64,000 nucleotides of DNA from Microvirga sp. 17 mud 1-3 (lineage in GTDB: Bacteria > Pseudomonadota > Alphaproteobacteria > Rhizobiales > Beijerinckiaceae): positions 1,798,001 through 1,862,000 of the forward strand of contig NZ_CP029481.1 in NCBI RefSeq assembly GCF_003151255.1. Direction: 5' to 3'. Shown one piece after another: positions 25,425 through 34,829 of the stretch (within the stretch, counting starts at the first letter, position 1; every line of letters begins with the position of its first letter). Under the pieces are notes generated by a model. That model ran no database searches and was not told the DNA's origin. It saw only the letters and a program-made list of their open reading frames with translations. The translations under genes were made by a program, and so were the position numbers.

Positions 25425-26314
25425 ATTTGCCTCTCTCAGAACCATTCTGAGATAATGTCACCAGTGGGCTGGAAGAGCAAATGCGCATACGGGCCCACAG
25501 AGTAGCGGTTCCATCGGCCATGCCTTCTGTACAGGGCAAGGACAGGTTGGACCTCAGGGGCAGATCCGGCATGTGCGGGATGGCGATGAGCCCTCTGAGT
25601 TCGATATATTCCTGTTCCGTTCATGACAGATTTCCCGAAGACCGGCGTCGTCTGCGTCAGTTCGACTTCCCGAAAACCGTTTGAAACGCTCGCGACGAAC
25701 TCTCGGATGAGAGGGCAGGGCGGAATCGAGAACTTTTCGGAGAATGGCTCTTGAAGTCTCAGGCCGTCGCTTGGTTAAAAACACCGACTTAAATTGTTTG
25801 GTTTGCCCGCTTGACTACACCCTGAATGCTTGCCGCCCGTTGAGCCAACGATTTGAAGCCAGGTTCCTCCCTTCCGTAGGGCATGGTTTTTAGGATCGCG
25901 TGGCAAGGCCGCTGACGAGCTTTGTGGGTCTTGGGCAGCAATCTGACCCGCTTCGTCCTGTTTTCCCATCCATTTCCCTGCCGACTTCATCAAATCGGCT
26001 TTGGGACGAACTCTGTTCGCCTTGTCTATCTCATCGAGTGAAACTCGTGTTGTCTTTACTCGACGAGGGAAACCCGTCCTTGCCTTTCTGTTGTCTCCGC
26101 AAGGAGCAGGGCGACCAAAAACCGAATATAAAACGAGAAAATACGAACTAAATATCTCGAATTCTCATTGTATATACAACTTTGTCTTTTTCATATTCAT
26201 ATTAATAGACAATGAGAAAGAAATTGACGGGCGCGTACCCTGTTAATGTATAAATGAACACAACAAAAGGACATCAATTTCGGGACTTTTGTTTCATAAA
26301 CAGAGATTTATTTA
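25425..26314. other. 890-base region without a recognised gene
   Basis: Only short overlapping frames exist, none with a convincing start. The exact copy of a 20-base sequence from 24511 lies at 25692-25711. The right 170 bases (26140-26314) are very AT-rich and probably carry the promoter for the gene at 26315. The stretch may be an eroded gene. Confidence 0.35.
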
Positions 26315-26989
26315 ATGATTACTCAAAATAAGACCAAACTGCTCCTCAGCCGTTGCCCGCGCCTAGAGGTAATCCAGTGCGCCCAGTTTCAACTGTTCGA
26401 CAATGGCCCGAACCCTGGCAAGGGAAAGAGCCAGCACAACCTCAAGATCGAGATCTACGCGGGTGGCCGTCTGGATCTGTTCCGTCCATATTGGGCACGC
26501 ACCGTGCCCCTGATCGCCCCGAAGAAAGTGATGGAGTGGGCCAACGAGGAACGCGCCACCGGTGGCATGAACGACGAGACCCATGGGTATTACGTTCGTA
26601 CCTTTGAGATCGCCACGGACTATGCCCAGGAAGACAACATCGAATTTGCCAAGATGGGTCACATCGGCGCGAAGAGTGAGAACAATCTTCGCTACGCCGG
26701 ACAGTTCGTCCTGGTGGTCAAAGAGAAGAACGGACCCATCCAGTGCGTCGTGTATGCCGATGGCGAGATGTTCGGCACAGAGGTCTTCCTCTACGACAAG
26801 TTCTGGCGTCCTGGGGGCAAACGTCGTAAGTTCTTCGGCTTATATGATCCGAACAACATGTACGCGCGAATGAAGCAGGAACAGGAGATGGAGGCCAAGG
26901 CCGTCGCGCAGTCTGCTGCCCGTGGCTCAAATATCCCCCCTGTGCCCACAGACCAATTCACCGGGTACGGTGCCAGGAGCCCGTTCTAA
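26315..26989 (+). CDS. Hypothetical protein
   Basis: A 224-residue soluble protein. It has no signal peptide or membrane span. Notable segments are LKIEIYAGGRLDLFRPYWART, KKVMEWANEERATGG, GYYVRTFEIATDYAQEDNIEF and an Ala/Gln-rich C-terminal region ending in GARSPF. I do not recognise a family. It follows a very AT-rich upstream region and has no close partner gene. Confidence 0.6.
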   Translation: MITQNKTKLLLSRCPRLEVIQCAQFQLFDNGPNPGKGKSQHNLKIEIYAGGRLDLFRPYWARTVPLIAPKKVMEWANEERATGGMNDETHGYYVRTFEIATDYAQEDNIEFAKMGHIGAKSENNLRYAGQFVLVVKEKNGPIQCVVYADGEMFGTEVFLYDKFWRPGGKRRKFFGLYDPNNMYARMKQEQEMEAKAVAQSAARGSNIPPVPTDQFTGYGARSPF

Positions 26990-27272
26990 TGCTGACGGCT
27001 GGATTTCGCTCGAACAAATTTAAGAACAAGCTATACAAGCCATCTCGCCATTGCACTTTCCTAAGGAATGGCTTGTGACAAACCTTCATCCTTCAATCCT
27101 TAGGCGCATCTCCGGTCCGTCCGTTCAGGAACGTGCTCGGCTTCATCCAGATCGTACCGTCGTCCACACAATATCTAACGACGAATGATTTGAGGAGCAG
27201 CAGCGTATCGAACAGGCCCTGTGCGGAGGAGGCTATTTCCGAACTGACTATATCGAGCTTTGCATCCCTGCT

Positions 27273-27431
27273 ATGGAGGCGCTGGTAGGCGACTTACATG
27301 AAATAGCCATGGAGAGGAGCCTCGGTTACTATGATATGGCTTCGGGGCCGAACGAGAACGGCGACCTTGAGATCGTCATGGTCTTTGCCTCCGCGAAGGA
27401 TGCCATGGTCTTCAAAATGGCCTTGTCCTGA
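27273..27431 (+). CDS. Small hypothetical protein
   Basis: A 52-residue frame, MEALVGDLHEIAMERSLGYYDMASGPNENGDLEIVMVFASAKDAMVFKMALS. The pattern of a short helix followed by EIVMVFASAKDAMVFKM looks coding, since the strand-helix-rich residues fit a small alpha/beta protein. The open frame extends upstream without an ATG to a stop at 27186, so the true start may be non-ATG or the gene may be truncated. No ribosome site stands out. Confidence 0.35.
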   Translation: MEALVGDLHEIAMERSLGYYDMASGPNENGDLEIVMVFASAKDAMVFKMALS

Positions 27432-27463
27432 CACGATGGCCTGGGACGATCCCAGGCCATTCT

Positions 27464-27841
27464 TCATGCCGCGACGAACTCTCGGCTTGCTCTTTCGTCG
27501 GCCGTCGCCTGTTTGATCCGCTGGACGGTGGTTGTTCCCGCATCGGTCTCGCGGGCCGTCTCCCGAATGCCTCAACCAGCCAGCAGCATCGCGTTGATGG
27601 TCTCAACACGGTCGGCTGGCATGGGTGGACGACCCAGCCGCTTCTGGGCACAAACTCGATCCAGTCCGGCCACGCCTCTGGAACGGATCATAGCTCGTTC
27701 ATAGTCCGAGAACACCGATAAGAGCGAGAAGAGAAGGCGCCCGCTTGGCGAAGTCGTGTCCAAACCCTGCACATGCAGATACAGACCGATACCCGGCTCT
27801 GGATATCTTCAAGGAAACCAACACGGTCCTTGAGGGACCTT
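27464..27841 (-). pseudogene. Remnant of a serine recombinase/resolvase
   Basis: Read on the minus strand: SLKDRVGFLEDIQSR, a frame change, then GIGLYLHVQGLDTTSPSGRLLFSLLSVFSDYERAMIRSR and AQKRLGRPPMPADRVETINAMLLAG. An in-frame TGA follows, then GIRETARETDAGTTTVQRIKQA, the C-terminal helix-turn-helix. The N-terminal catalytic Ser region is absent. This is a decayed Hin/Tn3-like serine recombinase; an intact but different one is present at 53912-54478. Confidence 0.82.
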
Positions 27842-27964
27842 CAAACAATTTCAGGCTAAGGGTGAAGCGAGCACACTCTAGGAAATGTCAGAAGAGCGGC
27901 GGCTGGGAAGGTCGCGGGCTGTCGGCCGGACGATGGGATTGCGCCTTAAACTGTCTTAGAATCT

Positions 27965-28082
27965 TGCACCGCACGATACAACGGTTGGTGCACGAAAATA
28001 GGGACCGGAATGGCAGGATTGTTTGATCGCCGGACCTACGGTTTGCTGGCAGAAATGTCGGTATTTCGTTCGGCGAGAGTTC
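27965..28082. repeat. Copy A of a 118-bp imperfect direct repeat
   Basis: By eye about 80-85% identical to 33007-33125 with one indel; similarity is weaker but traceable about 80 bases further left. Both copies end at GGCGAGAGTTC. Substitutions near the end fall mostly in third positions of one minus-strand frame (ELSPNEIPTFL versus ELSPNEVPTFL), so it may be a fragment of a duplicated gene. Confidence 0.75.
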
Positions 28083-28298
28083 AGTCAGGCGGGTGCGGGA
28101 TGTATTTCCTCAAGAATCGTGGTCACGGCTTATGAGCTTACTTACGAGGCTATCAGGCTATGCGATTCCGAACGGATAGCTCCAGACACGCTCAGCACAA
28201 TCAGGCCCGCAATCCGGGAAAGGTGATAGCCCGATAGAGGACGCTTCATCCGCGATCTTGGGGATTTCCGGTAGGGCTCAGCCATTCAAATGGCATGA

Positions 28299-31200
28299 TT
28301 AATCCCGTAGGAAATCAGGAACCTGTCCGCTCTCGACGGGCTTGGAGTAGAAATAGCCTTGAGCATTGTGGCAGCCCAACTCCCGCAAGCGCTGCGCCTG
28401 ACCAAGGGTTTCCACCCCTTCGGCGGTGATCTGCATGCCTAAGTTCCGGCCAAGGCTGATGATGGCCTCCACGATGGCCTTGTCACCTGCGTCCTGCTCC
28501 AGATTCATGACGAAGCCTCGGTCAATCTTGATGTGGCTCACGGGGAACCGCTTCAGGTGTGTCAACGAGGCATAGCCGGTGCCGAAGTCGTCCAAGGCCA
28601 CGGAAATGCCCCTGCTGTGAAAGCTGTTCAGTGTTGCGGAGATGCTGCCCGCGTTTTGGCTGAGGAGGACCGTCTCTGTGACTTCGACCTCAAAGTTCTC
28701 TGAGGGAATCTGCGCGGCATCCAGAATGCGGAACACATGATCGGTAAGCCCCGGCTGGCTGAACTCGCACGCCGAGAGGTTGAACGCCACTCGGCCTGGA
28801 TCAAGCCCGGCGTCGAGCCATTGACGGAGATCTGAGACGGCCTTGGTCAACAAGCTCTCGCTGAGCGCTATCGCCAGCCGAGGGTCATCGAAGGCGGCCC
28901 CAAAATAATCAGGGGAAAGGATGCCCCTTTCCGGGTGTCGCCACCGCGCCAGCACTTCAAAGCCGATGATTGCCCCAGACGAAAGACAGATCTTGGGCTG
29001 ATAGAAGGGAACGATCTGACCCTTGGGCAGGATCTCTCGAACCTCCTCCAGCAGCGAAACCCGCTGCTCGACGGCGGATCGCAGCGTCGGGCAATAGGTG
29101 ACCACGCGGCTGCGCCCCTGCGCCTTTGCCTCAAAAAGAGCAATGTCAGCATCCTTGAGCAGATCGGCGGGCGTGGCATCATGTTCCGGAAACGCGGCGA
29201 CGCCAATGCTGGCTTTACTGGCGATGGCCCGTCCAAGATACCGGAATGGCTCGCTAAGTTTCTCGCTCATGATCCCGGCGAGCCGAGAGGCATGCTCCAG
29301 CCGGAGCGGTTCGACGACCAGAACCGCGAATTCGTCGCCACTGAACCGGGCAACCGTGTCGCAATCCCGCATCAAAGCCTTGAGACGGTGGGCGGTCTCG
29401 CGCAGAAAGGCGTCGCCCGCGTCATGACCGAGCGCGTCGTTGATCTCCTTGAAGTGGTCGAAGTCGATCAGGAGCAGGGAAACGGCAGTACCATTCTGCT
29501 TGGCGTCAGCAAGTGCCTGCTCCAGGCGCTGCTGGAACAAGGCGCGGTTGGGCAGGCCGGTGAGGGCGTCGTGATTGGCCACGCGCCAGATCTTGGCCTC
29601 CGACTCCTTGCGGTCTGTGATGTCGAAGGTCACTCCGACAAGGCGATCCGGACCTGCCTTCTCGCCACGTAATCCCAGCCATAGCATCTTGCCGTTCGGC
29701 AACGTGTACCGAAATTCAATAGTGTCGGAACCAGTTGTACCTGATCTGGGGTGAAAGTGCTCTCGCAGGGGTCGGTCTTCTGGGTGAACTCTGTCAAGGA
29801 ATTCTGAGAGAGGACCGGACCCGATCCCGAGGAGTCCGAAGGCATTCTGGGATCGTGTGACGTGGTTTGTGGCAAGGTCTTGTTCCCAGGCAATCATACG
29901 CCCTGCGGACAGAGCAAGACGCAACCGTTCGACTGTCGCATGAAGTGTCTCCTCCGACCGCTTGTGTTCCGTAATGTCCCGGATAGTTCCAAGTTTACGG
30001 ATAGGCTGACCGGTCTCGCTGTAAATCGTCTGCCCAGTCGCCGCCGCCCACCGTTCCTCACCATTGTCGGCCCGAATGATCCGGCAGACAGAGCGATAGC
30101 CGGAGCCTGTGTCGGATCGATCATCGTAAAAGACCGTTTCCATCCGGGCGCGGTCTTCAGGATGAATGCAGCTCAGGAAGGTCTCGCCCGTGAGCGGAGC
30201 ATCGGCGGCAATTCCCAGGATCTGTCGGGTCTCAGGTGTCCATTCGTGACGATCAGCGCTCAGGTCCACGTCCCAGATGCCTAGCGCTGTGGTCTCAACG
30301 GCAAGCCGCAGCCGCTCTTCGCTGGCCCGCAGAGCCTCTTCGATCTGCTTCTGGTCATGAATATCGGCAAGAGTGCCGACCCATTCCCGGATTGAGCCGT
30401 TGCTGTCCTTAAGCGGAACCGCTCTGGCACTGGCCCACCGATACTCGCCGCCCCGATGGCGCACCCGGAACTCAGCCTGATATGAGGCACCCGAGATGAC
30501 CGATGCCAGCCACTGGGCGATAGCGCATTCACGATCCTCCGGGTGCAGGGTATCGAGCCATCCTTCCGCTGAGTGTTGATCCTCGTGCTCTCCGGAGAGC
30601 CTGTTCCAGCCCGAGACCTGCGCAAACTCTCCGTCAGGCGTGGCAGTCCAAAACACCATGGTGCTGGCCTCAAGCAACGCCCGGTAGCGATCCTCGCTCT
30701 CGGCCAGCGCAGCCTCGGTCCGCTTGTGATCGGTTACATCATGCCCCTGGATGAAGATCCCCGAAACCGAGCCATCCTCTGCGGCGATGGGCTGGAAGAT
30801 GAAATCGACATGGCGAAGGGCGGCTGGCTCGCCGGGCGTGGACTGAACAAGAGCGGGGTGGCCACGACCGATGTAGGGCTGCCCTGTGACGTACACCTGA
30901 TCGAGTAAGCAAGTGAAGCCTTGGACATCGATCTCGGGGAGAGCCTCGCGAAACGGTTTTCCAATGACAGGTCGGAAGCCGATAAGTTGCTGGTAGGCAG
31001 CGTTGGCCATCTCGAAGACATGATCGGGACCGCGCACCACAGCCATGAAGCCGGGGGCTTGCTGGAACAGAGAATGCAGTAATCCTTCATTGGCCCGAAA
31101 AGCATTCGCTCTTCTACATTTGGGGGACTCTCTCAGTATCTTGTCTGTCGTTTCCGTACAGGCGCAGAACATCCCTGCGACTTCGCCACTGTCGTCAAAG

Positions 31201-31619
31201 ATCGGGCTGTACGAAAACGTGAAATTGGCAATTTCCTGAAAGCCGTTACGGAAGGTCACAAGGGGAAGGTTCTCCGACCAAGTACCTTCCCCAGCCAACG
31301 CTCGATCCACCAGAGGGCCGATGGCGGGCCAAACATCGGCCCAGATCTCTGGGAATGGACGACCAAGGGCATCGGGATGACGGGCACCGAGAACGGGGCG
31401 ATAGGCGTCATTGTAGAAGGAGATCAGGCCCGGCCCCCAGGCCATGAACATCTGGTGTTTCGAATTGAGCAGAATGCTGAGAGCCGTTTTGAGGGCGTGG
31501 GGCCAAGCCTCTGGCGGCCCAAGAGAGGTCTTAGACCAGTCATAGGCACGGATAAGCGTACCCATATCCCCGCCGCCACGAAGAAACCAATGCTCGATGT
31601 GGGATGTGCTCTTGGACAA
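28299..31619 (-). CDS. Multi-PAS GGDEF-EAL protein (cyclic di-GMP turnover)
   Basis: A 1106-residue cytosolic protein without clear membrane spans. Five or so PAS/PAC units fill the first 670 residues (for example YRALLEASTMVFW, RLRLAVETTALGIWDVD and the LGTIRDITE/VGTLADIHD ends). A GGDEF domain follows (DALTGLPNRALF, IDFDHFKEINDALGHDAGD), with the active-site loop reading SGDEF. A C-terminal EAL domain has E-V-L in place of E-A-L but keeps FEVTETVL-type and DDFGTGYASLTHLKRFP segments. It would sense a cofactor or redox signal and make and/or break c-di-GMP; the phosphodiesterase half looks more canonical. Confidence 0.9.
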   Translation of the reverse strand: MSKSTSHIEHWFLRGGGDMGTLIRAYDWSKTSLGPPEAWPHALKTALSILLNSKHQMFMAWGPGLISFYNDAYRPVLGARHPDALGRPFPEIWADVWPAIGPLVDRALAGEGTWSENLPLVTFRNGFQEIANFTFSYSPIFDDSGEVAGMFCACTETTDKILRESPKCRRANAFRANEGLLHSLFQQAPGFMAVVRGPDHVFEMANAAYQQLIGFRPVIGKPFREALPEIDVQGFTCLLDQVYVTGQPYIGRGHPALVQSTPGEPAALRHVDFIFQPIAAEDGSVSGIFIQGHDVTDHKRTEAALAESEDRYRALLEASTMVFWTATPDGEFAQVSGWNRLSGEHEDQHSAEGWLDTLHPEDRECAIAQWLASVISGASYQAEFRVRHRGGEYRWASARAVPLKDSNGSIREWVGTLADIHDQKQIEEALRASEERLRLAVETTALGIWDVDLSADRHEWTPETRQILGIAADAPLTGETFLSCIHPEDRARMETVFYDDRSDTGSGYRSVCRIIRADNGEERWAAATGQTIYSETGQPIRKLGTIRDITEHKRSEETLHATVERLRLALSAGRMIAWEQDLATNHVTRSQNAFGLLGIGSGPLSEFLDRVHPEDRPLREHFHPRSGTTGSDTIEFRYTLPNGKMLWLGLRGEKAGPDRLVGVTFDITDRKESEAKIWRVANHDALTGLPNRALFQQRLEQALADAKQNGTAVSLLLIDFDHFKEINDALGHDAGDAFLRETAHRLKALMRDCDTVARFSGDEFAVLVVEPLRLEHASRLAGIMSEKLSEPFRYLGRAIASKASIGVAAFPEHDATPADLLKDADIALFEAKAQGRSRVVTYCPTLRSAVEQRVSLLEEVREILPKGQIVPFYQPKICLSSGAIIGFEVLARWRHPERGILSPDYFGAAFDDPRLAIALSESLLTKAVSDLRQWLDAGLDPGRVAFNLSACEFSQPGLTDHVFRILDAAQIPSENFEVEVTETVLLSQNAGSISATLNSFHSRGISVALDDFGTGYASLTHLKRFPVSHIKIDRGFVMNLEQDAGDKAIVEAIISLGRNLGMQITAEGVETLGQAQRLRELGCHNAQGYFYSKPVESGQVPDFLRD

Positions 31620-32198
31620 TGTTGTGCCCCAGTAGGATACTTCTGCCTGATATCAGCGAGGCAGTTCCATTCCCGCCGAGGCTCGGACAATATGTCGAAA
31701 ACATGGCATAACCCAAAATGGGTAATGCGATACAGATCCATTGTGTTCCGCTTGAGCGCCTAGGCCTCGGTTATTGAGTTGCATGTCGAGCCGAGATGAT
31801 CGACGAGATCAGCCTTCGGACGGTGCAGGATTTATAGTGGGTATTCGAAACGATTTGAACCGACAGGGAAGCGCTGGGCGACAGCGAAAGCTGATGGAGG
31901 TTCAACATGCCGATACCAGTTTGAAGCAAGCTCGCGACTGACGGCCAACACCGACAGGTAGCCAAAGTTCGTCACAACCGGCTCTCTGAACGCAAATGCA
32001 ACGGTCGGGAATGGCCGAAAACGAGTTGAATTCGTCTCGGCACATCTGAAGGTGATAAATAGAAAGCGTGTATTATAATGAGGCAAAAAGATATGGACGC
32101 GGAATATCGCCTCTATGTATAAATGTCTCATCGGAAAAAATTGACGAATTCCGCTACATAAACTCAATTTCGCATCATTTTTTGAAGAAATTATTTTC
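31620..32198. other. Intergenic region with AT-rich right part
   Basis: About 580 bases between divergent genes (PAS-GGDEF-EAL minus, hypothetical plus). No supported gene. 32040-32198 is AT-rich and probably contains the promoter for the gene at 32199. Confidence 0.35.
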
Positions 32199-32801
32199 AT
32201 GAAGACTTTAAATTACAGCTTTAACATTCAGCCAAATTCTATCTCTATTAACGTCTGCGCTCAGCACATGGCCTTTCTCGCCCATGGTCTCCTCGGAGAG
32301 GTCGATACCCACTGGACACAGGCAATCGACGGAAACGGCGTTACAATGCGGTTCCAGAAGCCGGAGCACATCGCACAGTTCGTTTCACGCTGGCATTCCC
32401 TGACCCAGGCGGACTGGTACCAGCCGCTTCGCCACGGCAACGATAGTGAGAACCAGATCCTTAGTTCATCGAGTTCTGAACACGAATGCGAGGTCGTCCT
32501 GACCGGTGGCCTGTATCGTCGGGAAATCCAAAGGATCGAGAACGATTATAAAGAGGTAGGCATTCCACACGCGGAGTTGGGCGATTACGCCGAAGCAGCG
32601 GAGGTCGGCCTGCTGAACAAAATGGTGCGGCTTGCCAGCCACCTTGATATTGACGGCTTCGAGGTAGAGAGCCTCGACGACTGCGAATACAGGGACGAAG
32701 AAAGCGATCCTTTGAACCTGAGGGTACGGCTCAAGTTTACAAACCGGTCGAATTTGAGTTTCTTTTTGCGTCACGTCCAACGCCTTGGATGGTGTGCGTG
32801 A
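32199..32801 (+). CDS. Hypothetical protein
   Basis: A 200-residue soluble protein starting MKTLNYSFNIQPNSISINV. It has no recognised motif. Composition is ordinary with a Ser run (SSSSSEHE) near residue 90 and an acidic stretch (LDDCEYRDEESD) near residue 165. A clean terminator (32833-32856) follows. It lies between the two imperfect 118-bp repeats. Confidence 0.6.
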   Translation: MKTLNYSFNIQPNSISINVCAQHMAFLAHGLLGEVDTHWTQAIDGNGVTMRFQKPEHIAQFVSRWHSLTQADWYQPLRHGNDSENQILSSSSSEHECEVVLTGGLYRREIQRIENDYKEVGIPHAELGDYAEAAEVGLLNKMVRLASHLDIDGFEVESLDDCEYRDEESDPLNLRVRLKFTNRSNLSFFLRHVQRLGWCA

Positions 32802-32832
32802 GGCTTCAAGGGCTGATCGCGGCGACGGTACA

Positions 32833-32856
32833 GGGGGCGAAAGCCCCCTTCTTCTT
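32833..32856 (+). terminator. Rho-independent terminator
   Basis: GGGGGC (32833-32838), tetraloop GAAA, GCCCCC (32843-32848), then TTCTTCTT. It lies 32 bases past the stop of the gene at 32199. Confidence 0.8.
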
Positions 32857-33006
32857 GGCCAGACCGACATTATAGATCTCACGATTCGATGCTCAAACCA
32901 TTGGAAGAGGTTCGAGTCGGTACACTCTTCGAACTGTCAGAAGAACTTCGGCTAGGTCGGTCGTAGGATTCCGGGCTGGAAGCAGGTTCTGGCCACTGGC
33001 AAACTC

Positions 33007-33125
33007 TGCACCGCACGATGTAACAAGCGGTGCATGAAAATACGGACAGGAACGGCAGGATTGTTTGATCGCAGGACTTAACGTTTTGCTCGCAGAAACG
33101 TTGGCACTTCGTTCGGCGAGAGTTC
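33007..33125. repeat. Copy B of the 118-bp imperfect direct repeat
   Basis: Partner of 27965-28082. The block between the copies (PAS-GGDEF-EAL gene and the 200-residue orphan, about 5 kb) is therefore bracketed by direct repeats. An 87-residue frame on the minus strand across copy B (CRSCPYFHAPLVTSC) exists but its counterpart in copy A is disrupted. Confidence 0.75.
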
Positions 33126-33316
33126 GTCCAAGGCGGCTGATCACGACACCTCCCAACGCTCCAAGATCCGGAAAAATGATTTGAAACGGACGAACTGTCG
33201 AGACACTGGAACGGGTGCCTTACGTAGGATGAAGCGGGACAAAACTTACTGCTGTAGCCTCAAAGGCTGGCTGTTTGGCCCACTCTCCCGCGACCGTTCG
33301 CTCTCGCCTGATCGCT

Positions 33317-34633
33317 TTAAGGAGTTGTCCCATCTTCAGGTGCCACTTGAGAGACCGCACAGCGTCTTTGCGCAATGTCGGCATACTCCGGATTGATCTC
33401 AATAAGGACGGCATGCCGCCCGAGACGCTTCGCAACAAGCCCTGTGGTTCCGGAACCGCCGAAAGGATCGATCACTGTGCCGCCTTCAGGACAACCCGCC
33501 AGGATACAGGGCTCCACTTGCTCCTCGGGAAAGGTTGCAAAATGACCATGACGCTGAGAGCCGGTTGAGACCGTCCAAACAGATCGTTTGTTCCGGGTCA
33601 CGAAACCATTCGTCTCAAGCTCTTGGCGCATCCTCTCCTTGGCGGCATTCAGACCTGTATTGCCACCCGACACCACACCATGGGTTTCTCGGGTGTCTCG
33701 CTGAGGCGAGCCGGGTCTCATCGTAGCCCCGCGTTCACGGACGGCCGCTACGTCGAACACGTACTTCTCCGACTTGCAGAGCAGGAACATATACTCGTGA
33801 GAGCGGACGAAGCGATCCCTTACCGGCTCCGGCAAGGGGTTCTTCTTGTTGATGATGATGTCTTGACGTAGACGCCAGCCATCCTCTTGGAGAGCCCAGG
33901 CGATGCGCCAGGGAAGCCCGAGAAGGTTCTTGCGCTTGAGCCCTCCGGATGCCCCCACTCTTTGCATGGCATCGCCGAGGTTGAGCCAGAGTGTGCCGTC
34001 TTTGCGCAGCACGCGCCGGATCTCGCGGAATACTTCGACCAAGCGGCTGATGTATTCCTCTGGGGTTTCCTCATGCCCGATCTGCCCTGACACGCCATAG
34101 TCCCGCTGTTGGAAATACGGTGGACTGGTGATGCACGTGCTGAAGGTGTTTTCCGGAAAAGATTTCAGCACGTTGAGGCAGTCACCAATGTGAACATGGA
34201 CCTGCGGCTCAAGCGGAGCGAGCGCCTCCACGGCAGCCTCAGCCGCGCGAAGGGCAAACGGCAGACCAAGAACAGCCATTACGCGGGACAAGCTATCGAT
34301 ATGCCCCTGACCTCGCTCGATTTGGCCAATGGTTGGCTTTGAGAGCCCCGTTTCGCAAGCAAGCCGCTGCTGGGAATATCGCACCGATTTCCGCCTTTCC
34401 CTCAGCCACGATCCCAATCCTATATCGTTCGACTGTGTTGCAAACCGGTGATCGAGCCCATGAAGAACCGAGATCAACGACGTAACTGTACCTTTGTTGT
34501 TCTCTAAGTTCCTGACAGTGGCGAGATCAATTCCAGCCTTCTCCGCCGTGGCCTTAAGAATCAAGCTGCGGTAGCGCCGTGCACGGCGCAGTTCGTGGCC
34601 GAGAGTGAGAGAGGTTGGAGATAGGAGATTCAT
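33317..34633 (-). CDS. DNA methyltransferase fused to two XRE helix-turn-helix domains
   Basis: A 438-residue protein. Residues about 9-62 are one XRE-like helix-turn-helix (LGHELRRARRYRS ... LATVRNLENNKGT). Residues about 74-130 are a second (WLRERRKSVRYSQQRLACETGLSKPTIGQIERGQG). A beta-class N4/N6 methyltransferase follows, with catalytic SPPY at 170-173 and the SAM motif DPFGGSGTTGLVAKRLGR near the C-terminus. No nuclease gene is adjacent. The N-terminal pair probably recognises operators, including its own. The same layout recurs at 49928-51463. Confidence 0.88.
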   Translation of the reverse strand: MNLLSPTSLTLGHELRRARRYRSLILKATAEKAGIDLATVRNLENNKGTVTSLISVLHGLDHRFATQSNDIGLGSWLRERRKSVRYSQQRLACETGLSKPTIGQIERGQGHIDSLSRVMAVLGLPFALRAAEAAVEALAPLEPQVHVHIGDCLNVLKSFPENTFSTCITSPPYFQQRDYGVSGQIGHEETPEEYISRLVEVFREIRRVLRKDGTLWLNLGDAMQRVGASGGLKRKNLLGLPWRIAWALQEDGWRLRQDIIINKKNPLPEPVRDRFVRSHEYMFLLCKSEKYVFDVAAVRERGATMRPGSPQRDTRETHGVVSGGNTGLNAAKERMRQELETNGFVTRNKRSVWTVSTGSQRHGHFATFPEEQVEPCILAGCPEGGTVIDPFGGSGTTGLVAKRLGRHAVLIEINPEYADIAQRRCAVSQVAPEDGTTP

Positions 34634-34829
34634 TGTCCAAAGGGCTGGCGAAGGAAAATCTTAGATAGCCCAAAAAGGAAAAGAATTCCCCACTTCTCCA
34701 GATGTTATATAATGGCGTATATTAATGTGCTTTAGTTGGCGCTTGATACAGGAGAGCGGAGCATCAACGGCCCCATTACGGTGTGAGGCATGGGGCGATC
34801 CAACCCATGCGGCGAGCCGCTCTGGCCGA

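Noticed and set aside
25481..25684. 67-residue plus-strand frame (and overlapping minus frames to 25784)
   Set aside because: Composition and lack of start signals look non-coding. The region is better described as eroded or intergenic.
32893..33156. 87-residue frame with CRSCPYF on copy B of the repeat
   Set aside because: In copy A the same frame is broken and the rate of third-position change fits another frame better. The coding claim is too weak.
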